Part shown: piece by piece, positions 57,567 through 64,000 of the stretch
Numbering within the stretch: position 1 is the stretch's first letter
Layout of the letters: each line of letters opens with the position of its first letter
NCBI GenBank assembly: GCA_022316685.1
Contig: JAKJHU010000617.1
Coordinates: forward strand, 1-64,000
DNA length: 64,000 nucleotides
From: Progne subis subis
Lineage: Eukaryota; Chordata; Aves; Passeriformes; Hirundinidae
Direction: 5' to 3'
The notes under the pieces: generated by a model
The model's input: only the letters and a program-made list of their open reading frames with translations
Database searches by the model: none
Told to the model about the DNA's origin: nothing
Program-made: the position numbers and the translations under genes

Positions 57567-60215
57567 TGGGGGCCACTGTAGCACTCACCACTTTAAAATT
57601 GACCTAGAAAACAGACAATCCTGTCTAGGTGGATCGGTGGCCCCTCAAAAAAAAAAAAAAAAAAAAAAAATTGAGTGCTCTCAAAAATTTAGTCAGGGAA
57701 CAATTGAAAAAGGGACACATTGTACCAACAAACAGTCCCTGGAATTCCCCAGTGTTTGTCATTCGCAAGAAAGCCTCTGGATCATGGAGATTGCTTCATG
57801 ATCTCAGAAAAATCAATAAAGTCATTGAAAAAATAAGACCACTTCAGCTGGGGCTTCCATCTCTCTCAATGATTCCGAGAGATTGGTCGCTTGTGATCAT
57901 TGATCTCAAAGACTGTTTTTTCAACATTCCACTTCATCCAGATGATACTCCTCGATTTGCCTTTTCCATCCCAAATGTCAACAAGGAAGAGCCTCTGCAG
58001 AGATACCATTAAGTTGTTCTTCCTCAAGGACTCCGGAACTCACTGACCATCTGCCAATAGTTTGTTGCACGGGCACTGTCTCCAGCTCGAGAAAAACATC
58101 CAAGAGCAAAAATCATTCATTATATGGATGATCTGCTCATTGCAGCACCGACACAATAAGAATTGCAGAGAGCTCGTGACTGTGTGATCACAGAGGTGCA
58201 ACATGCAAGTTTAAAAATTTCAACTTCAAAAATTCAGGAAATTGCACCTTAGAAATACTTAAGATAGAAAATCACTGAACAAACAGTGAAACCACAGAAA
58301 ATAGAAATTAAATCAAAAGTTAACAACTTACAAGATTTGCAACAACTTTTGGGGGAAATCAACTGGATGAGATCCATCTTAGGGATCACAAATGATGAAC
58401 TTGCGCCGTTGTTCAATCTCTTGAAAGGGGACAGTAAGATCAAATCTCCCAGGAGCCTCACCCCTGAGGCTCGGGAGGCCCTTGAGAAAATTGCTGGAGC
58501 CCTCCAGCAGAGACAGGCACATCGCTTTGTAACATCTTTACCGTTTTTTCTTGCAGTGTTGGGAGAAAAAATACAGTTGTATAGATTGATCTTTCAGTGA
58601 GATTCATCACAGAAAGACCCATTGTTGATTTTAAAGTAGATTTTTTTATCTTACAAGTCTCCGAGGACGATCCTCTCAAGTCTAGAAATGATAGCTCAGA
58701 TCATCATCAAAGCTAAGACCAAGCTGCAAACAATGGCAGGCAAAGATTTTACAACAATTTACTTGCCTTTAAAAAAAAATATTTTAATTAAGCTTTGCAA
58801 AAGTCAGAAGATTTGCAGATTGCATTGTTAGATTACTCAAGTGTTTGTACTATTCATTTCCCAAGTCACAGGCTGTTAAAAGCAAAAATAAGTTTCAGAG
58901 AAAAACCGAAAATAAGTGAGGTGCCGTTGGATGCAATAACAGTTTTTACCGACAGCTCAAGAAAGACTCACAAATCAGTAAGTACATAGCAAGATGACAT
59001 CACGGGGGAGTGGAAATCAAATATAAAAATAGTACAAAAGTCACCACAAATAGTAGAATTAGCAGCAGTAGTCAGAACTTTTGAGCTGTTCCAGCAACCT
59101 TTTAACTTAATCACAGACTCAGCTTATGTAGCTAATGTAGTCAAGAAGCTTAAGAGTTCACTTTTAAGAGAAGTTGACAATGAAAATTTGTATTCATATT
59201 TGCTGTGCATGAGGACATTGTTGCAAAACAGAAAACATAAATACTTTGTCTCTCACATCAGAGCACATTCATCCCTTCCAGGTTTTTTAGCAGAAGGCAA
59301 TGCACACGCAGACAAATTGACCATGCCAATTTCAAGGACTTTACCGAACATTTTTGAACAGGCAAAATTGAGTCATGCATTCTTTCATCAGAATGCTCAA
59401 GCACTAATAGAAGGCTTTCACATTTCCAAAAGTCAGGCAAAAGAAATCATTAGTGCTTGCCCAGATTGCCAGCTTGTGCAGCCTCCTGCATCAATGGGAG
59501 CAGTCAATCCAAGAGGATTGCACAGTTTGCAGTTATGGCAAACTGATGTCACAAAGTATCCATCCTTTGGGAAACTCAAAAATGTTCATGTTTCAGTTGA
59601 CACATTTTCAAGTGCAGTCTTCGCATCATTGCACACAGGTGAGACAGCACAACACACTTGTCGACATTTCTTGCAGGCATTTGCATCTTTAGGCGTGCCA
59701 CAAGAAATCAAAACAGACAATGGACCAACGTACATAGGGAAAGTGCTTGACAAATTCCTGAAGAGGTGGGGTGTCCATCATACCTTTGGTATCCCACACT
59801 CTCCAACAGGTCAAGCAATCATTAAAAGAACACATCAAACATTGAAATCCCTTTTAGACAGACAAAAAAGAAGAGAAGCAGATGCAACACCATACATGCG
59901 CTTGAATAAAGCCTTGTATGTGTTGAATTTTCTCAATGGCTCTTTTACAGAGCCAACTCCACCGATCATGAGGCATTTTTCAAACAGCACGAGAGAAAAA
60001 CTGAAGGAAAACCCTTTAGTTTCGGTCAGAAACCCAGAAACAGGTCAAATTGAAGAACCATTCAAATTGATAACTTAGGGCAAGGGATTTGCTTGTGTCT
60101 CCACAGCAGTTGGGCCAAAGTGGCTGGCAGCAAAACACGTGAAACCGTACCGAGTCCAGACGCAAGCAGAGACGGACCCCAAGACCGGAGGAAGAGAAGT
60201 GGGCACGCAGACGTG
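57567..60215 (+). pseudogene. pol: ERV-4 pol, interrupted mainly at Trp codons
   Basis: RT, RNase H and integrase can be followed along the whole length by alignment with ERV-3: YMDD near 58,121, RNase H FTDSS and ITDSAYV, and an integrase open from 59,188 to 60,078 with H-x3-H...CPDC, WQTDV and KTDNGP. The third integrase catalytic position is Lys (IIKRTHQTLK), as in ERV-3. Stops at 57,605, 57,626, 58,010, 58,250, 58,265, 58,598, 58,637, 58,789, 58,987 and 60,076 all align with Trp of ERV-3. TAA at 58,156-58,158 aligns with a non-Trp position. One frame change lies between 58,640 and 58,789. Function is lost. Confidence 0.88.
57647..57670 (+). repeat. A24 homopolymer inside ERV-4 pol
   Basis: Replaces the short sequence that separates the N-terminal pol region from the RT fingers in ERV-3 (about 40,370 on the minus strand). 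Length variation is to be expected. Confidence 0.9.
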
Positions 60216-60339
60216 AGCTGGTGTCAGAGCAGCAGACATCCCTTCGTTCTACGTGCAAAAAAGACTCTGGGACTTGAGTTCTTTGGGACTTGGTGGTGTT
60301 GCATTTTTAGGGATTCCCATAAAAAAAAGGTCATTGAAA

Positions 60340-61707
60340 ATGAAAGAACTATCCTTATGCCTCATTCTCTTCTTGGTTGCCTTGAGCAATGCGGCAGTTT
60401 TGCCCGTGGCTCAACCAAAAGAGAATGTTTGGGAAACTCTAGCCAATGCATCAGGTTTGGATACCATCTGCCTGACACACTCAAGACCAGGGAAACCTTT
60501 CTCAACATGTTTAGTAGGATTGCCAGTGACCGAATGGCCGATTCCAAAAAACATCCCTTCAGAAATTTCAAAGTCCATTGTAAATCCAGTGGACCAATGG
60601 GATGTTTGGGTGAAATTCCTTCCTGTGGCTCCTTTTGAACCCCAGGAACTGGAAATTCTTGGATCAGTCCCAATGCAATTCTGTGTGAAATTCAGCCTTT
60701 CTAGAGTAGCAAAAAATAAAACTATAGACGTCACTCCAAACCTCAATTTTTACAGAAATTCATCATCTTGGTGTAATTACACTAAGATGCTGAAAAAACC
60801 ATCCAATCATGTTCCAGCTCAGTTACCAAAGGGAAACTTTTTCATTTGAAGGAACAAAATTTGGCCCGCGATTCCTGCAAATGCCACAGGTGGTCCGTGC
60901 AGCATTGGAATGCTTTCATTGCTAACACCCGACATGACACTGATGAGAGAACTAAAACAGAGAGGGAAAAGATCAGTTCAAATGTATGACCCAAATTGTA
61001 ATGATGAAGTTCACACATGGAGCAAGGCTCAGAGAATTGCAGTTGCAATTTTTTACCCACAGGTAGCATCAGGAGCAGCCTTGACACAATTAGATCATGT
61101 GGGTTATTGGCTGAGCAAACATGCCCGAGCTGTCTCTCTTGCACTGAGTGACATGTTGTTAGACATTGACAGTGTAAGACGAGCAACTCTCCAAAACAGA
61201 GCAGCGATTGATTACCTTTTGCTGACCCACGGGCATGGGTGTGAGGAATTTGAGGGAATGTGCTGCATGAATTTGTCAGATCATTCCAAATCCATTCATG
61301 AAAACGTCAGGCAATTGGAGAAGAGTGTGAACAAACTTAGAGAGGTAACTGCGTCATGGATGGATAGTTTGTTCAATTTGTTTAACCTTTCATCACTGTA
61401 GAAGGAACTTTTAAAAATAGTTATATATATTTTAATAAGGCTTGTAATCCTTCTCATGATTTTGCCGTGTTTGTTTCTATGTATACGGCGAGCCATAGAC
61501 AGAGTAGCCAAGGAAGTGTTTTTAGTTCAAACAGGAAGGGGAGATGTTGGAGTCCAGGGCATTCCTTTGGTTGCCCTGGAGGGTCAGGGACCTGGGCAGG
61601 GGGCTCTGAGACCCCAGCCCAGAGCTCAGAGAGACTCTGGCTTTGATCTCAGTCCATGGGAAAAACTTCCTAAACTGAGAGAGGGTTTGCAGGCCACGGG
61701 AGTGTGA
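60340..61707 (+). pseudogene. env: ERV-4 envelope, two stops
   Basis: The start is ATG 60,340, giving a classical signal peptide (LCLILFLVALSNAA). The SU is open with several N-glycosylation sites to TGA 60,847-60,849. The same frame then continues with a basic cleavage motif (QRGKR, near 60,960), a fusion-peptide-like segment, LQNRAAIDYLL and a CX6CC motif (near 61,245-61,265), which define an alpha/gamma-type covalently linked TM. TAG at 61,399-61,401 replaces a Trp just before the membrane span (Ile/Leu-rich, 61,410-61,490). The cytoplasmic tail runs into the LTR. It pairs an alpha/gamma-type Env with a betaretrovirus-like Pol. Confidence 0.85.
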
Positions 61708-62190
61708 AAAATAGTAGTTTAGTTTATCACAGAGTGAAAAAAATAGTAATTTTAGGTTCATAGCATTGGAGTGAATGGGGACAAGATGGAGAATCTGGGG
61801 CGTTGCCTCCTTCTTCTTCCTTCTCTTTCCCTCACTCCATTTCTGCTATGACGTTGGCACAAAGTAGTTCGTGAGGATTGGGTCAGTGTATAGATGACCT
61901 TTTTAGTAATAGTGATAGACATTGGTAAGGAATAGTAAATAACGAACACGTAGTAATTAGTATAAAAGATTAAGGACTGCCCAGCTCGGGGGGAGACGTG
62001 AGAAGTCCATGCAGCTGCAAACATCATGTTAGACTGTGAGAAATTTGTAAGATAAGAAACAATAAACGAAAAATGCAACCTTGAAAAATCTACACCTGAA
62101 AACTCCGTCTCTTCCTTCGGCTTGGCTCGGAGCTGTGCAGGGGGGAAAAAGACCCTGAAACCACCTGAATGTTAGGGAAGCCCCCCAACA
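61532..62190 (+). mobile_element. ERV-4 polypurine tract and 3' LTR
   Basis: The polypurine tract CAGGAAGGGGAGA (61,532-61,544) is followed by a 646-bp LTR, 61,545-62,190, that starts TGTTGGAGTCC and ends CCCAACA. TATA box TATAAAA at 61,961-61,967, poly(A) signal AATAAA at 62,061-62,066. The start motif resembles that of the ERV-3 LTR (TGTTGGGAAGG); the rest is different enough for a separate subfamily. Confidence 0.88.
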
Positions 62191-62206
62191 GTGCCCCATG
62201 TGGGCT
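62191..62206 (+). other. PBS-like sequence directly after the ERV-4 LTR
   Basis: GTGCCCCATGTGGGCT follows the LTR without spacing and resembles the Lys-type PBS of ERV-3 without its first two bases. A PBS belongs after a 5' LTR, not a 3' LTR. Confidence 0.4.
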
Positions 62207-62214
62207 GCCTTGTC

Positions 62215-62560
62215 CTGTGGAGTTTACATTAAGAAGCTAAATGCATTATTAGAAGAAATAAAAAGAGATGCTATTAAAATATCCAATAGCACATCCACTG
62301 AGCTCCAACAAACACAAATGAGGCTCTACAGAACTGCATGGCCTTGGATTATCTGCTTGCTGACCAAGGAGGAACCTGTGCTATTCTAGGACAGGAATGT
62401 TGCAGGAATCACTGTTGGGTTTGAAGTCCAACAATCAGGAATCACCTCGATTGAAAGATCAGGAGAAAAGAGGCAGAAAGAAGAATTGGGATTGGCTTCC
62501 AAACTGGAGGCTGCTGCAAAATGCATTCATGGCAGTCACTGTAATCACTGCAGAGTGAGA
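62215..62560 (+). pseudogene. env: ERV-5 envelope TM fragment
   Basis: A third envelope type. The frame through 62,330-62,410 has a LDYLLADQGG immunosuppressive-type segment and a CX6CC motif (Cys at 62,377, Cys-Cys at 62,398-62,403), then a stop. Trp-rich juxtamembrane text follows near 62,485. It is closest to gamma-type TMs and distinct from ERV-4. Only a few hundred bases survive, with no start and several stops. Confidence 0.6.
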
Positions 62561-63716
62561 ACTTGGTGTGTTATATTTCCATGTTGGAGTTGTTGTTGGG
62601 AAATGGAGTATTGAGGCTTGTCTAAAAAGAGACACAGTCTCAAGAATAAAGGGATGTTTGATAAAGAACAGAGAATAGCAACTCATTAGGCATGTTTTGA
62701 AAGGAATGTGAATTATAGCTCTGAGTAATGAATGTGAAGAGCATGTCATTGAAGAACAAGAGATGATGCCTTTATGCATAAAAATCTAAACTCTGTTATC
62801 AAAAGAATTGGTATGAAATTTGTAGCTCATCTGTAGGTCAAAGTACTGATTGAAGTATTGAGACCCGAACACCAGGCCCTGATGCAAGGCTGACCTCTAG
62901 ATGAACATTCCAACCAAATGTTATATTTGTATCTGCTCATTAACAAAGCATTATTAGCAATATGATCTCGGTATGTGTTCATTGGTGAAACATGGATTTA
63001 GCTTTCTTTATTTGGAAACCAGGTCTAATCTGGCTTTGTTTGGGGCTGTGGGATCAAAGTCAACTCCCTTGGTTCCTCCTTGAGCCCTGGCCAGGCTTTG
63101 GGAGAAACCAAATGGAGAATGAAACCAGATGTTCCCACACTAGAAGTGGTGTCAGCTTACTTGTTTAACACTGTAAAAGCTGGGCCCTCTCCCAGCGAGG
63201 TTGGATCCTCACTGTCTGCAAAGGTGGGTGCACCTGCAGGAATTCTCAGTGTCCAAGAGTTGCTCCCCAGTCTTTGCTTGTGAAAGGGTTAAAAGCACTG
63301 TGCCTGGGCATCCTTGGGCAAGAATAAGATACACATGGAAGCTAGCAAATATTAACAACAAGCTTAAGACACAGGATGAAACTTGTCAAGAAATAGGGAA
63401 AAAATCTTGCAGAAATAAAGGACATGTTGCTAAACCAGTGAGGAAGTCACTGAAATGGCAAACAAGAGACTGTACATGCCTAGAGGAGAAAGATGAAAAG
63501 GGCACGGCGATGAAGACGTCCAGCCTTCATCAGGGGACCACTGAGGAAGATGCAGAGCCTTCCTCAGTGCCACCACCAGGGTGCTGTGCCTGTGCCTCAC
63601 CTATGATAATGATAGTAATGAGTTCTAAGAAATAGTTTACATAACACCACCTTTTCTAAGGAAAACTACAACTATGCATAAAGTGTAACCATATATTGTC
63701 ATCTGCTGTGTGCCTT
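62561..63716. other. Gene-free stretch, possibly ERV-5 3' region
   Basis: A short phrase at about 63,545-63,570 (GAGGAAGATGCAGAGCCTTC) resembles ERV-1 at 1,370-1,392, which hints that this is the 3' untranslated region of a related provirus. No LTR could be delimited. Confidence 0.4.
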
Positions 63717-64000
63717 GCTGCCTCCGCTGAGACGTAGCGACCTGTTTCGGGAACAACACGGCAGCAACACCCAGGCTGCTCGGGCCATCAGCTCACAGAC
63801 ACCAATGCTGTGGACGGCTAATGGCTTTTATTAACTGATTACATGGAGTTATAAAACCTCTGTTTGCTACATCATATCCGTCTGCTTATGTTACAAGTTA
63901 CGTGTTGCTTACCTTATCAGGGACACTAAACAACTAAGTGTTGAGGGAGGGGTTCTGTCTGCCCGTACAATGCGATATCTTCCGACCGCCTGTCCCTAAT
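63717..64000 (-). mobile_element. Partial LTR, minus orientation, cut by window end
   Basis: Starts TGCTGCCTCCG on + (an LTR ...CA end on -). The minus-strand poly(A) signal (complement TTTATTAA) is near 63,831 and a TATA-like TTATAAAA is near 63,850. The compact R/U5 arrangement suggests an ALV/ERVK-type avian LTR. Confidence 0.45.

Noticed and set aside
63201..63635. Plus-strand frame of 144 codons
   Set aside because: No conserved motif, no homologue elsewhere in the window, and it lies in probable retroviral 3' untranslated DNA.

Overview
The window reads as nuclear DNA of a passerine (songbird) or close avian relative. The evidence is CR1 LINE 3' ends in both orientations, an olfactory receptor of the bird-expanded OR14-like type, three C2H2 zinc-finger loci of the two-exon family that begins [13 protein letters not shown], and several endogenous retroviruses (ERVs) with avian-type envelopes. 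There is no bacterial gene organisation. Only one locus looks like an intact cellular protein gene: the 8-finger ZNF at 25,555-26,714. The ERV density and the nested duplications would suit a repeat refuge such as the W chromosome or a poorly recombining unplaced region; that is inference.

Layout. 1-1,748: + strand 3' end of a dead provirus (ERV-1: envelope tail and LTR). 1,760-3,690: microsatellites and repeat segment A, copy 1. 3,853-4,973: frameshifted olfactory receptor (-). 5,000-10,500: gene-free DNA with CR1 pieces and a degenerate ~150-bp tandem array. 10,530-16,880: duplicated block 1, made of Y (68-bp tandem repeats, CR1, ZNF pseudogene) and X (a 1.6-kb LTR-like unit). 17,000-25,400: repeats, CR1 copies, a 45-bp-type tandem array and LTR-like pieces. 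25,555-26,714: intact ZNF (+). 27,690-29,060: two probable solo LTRs. 29,236-31,560: segment A copy 2 and microsatellites. 31,561-36,654: ERV-2 (-), the inverted twin of ERV-1. 36,655-45,399: ERV-3 (-), betaretrovirus-like, with LTRs, PBS, two frameshift heptamers and a completely open pol. 45,400-50,830: duplicated block 2 (X inverted, then Y) with a third ZNF locus and a CpG-rich stretch upstream. 52,330-54,080: segment A copy 3. 54,081-62,190: ERV-4 (+), a relative of ERV-3 with decayed gag-pro-pol-env and a 3' LTR. 62,215-62,560: ERV-5 envelope fragment. 63,717-64,000: part of another LTR (-).

How it fits together. The window is a mosaic of duplicated blocks in direct and inverted orientation. 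Several block edges fall at or near retroviral sequence, most exactly at the outer end of the ERV-3 5' LTR. ERV-1 and ERV-2 share the same inactivating lesions, so the provirus was already dead when it was duplicated. The most striking observation is in ERV-4. Of 13 in-frame stops in pro, pol and env TM that can be aligned to ERV-3, 12 fall on tryptophan codons (TGG to TAG, TAA or TGA), with accompanying Gly-to-Ser/Arg and Asp-to-Asn changes. This is the signature expected of G-to-A hypermutation by a cytidine deaminase. All alignments were made by eye; no searches were run.
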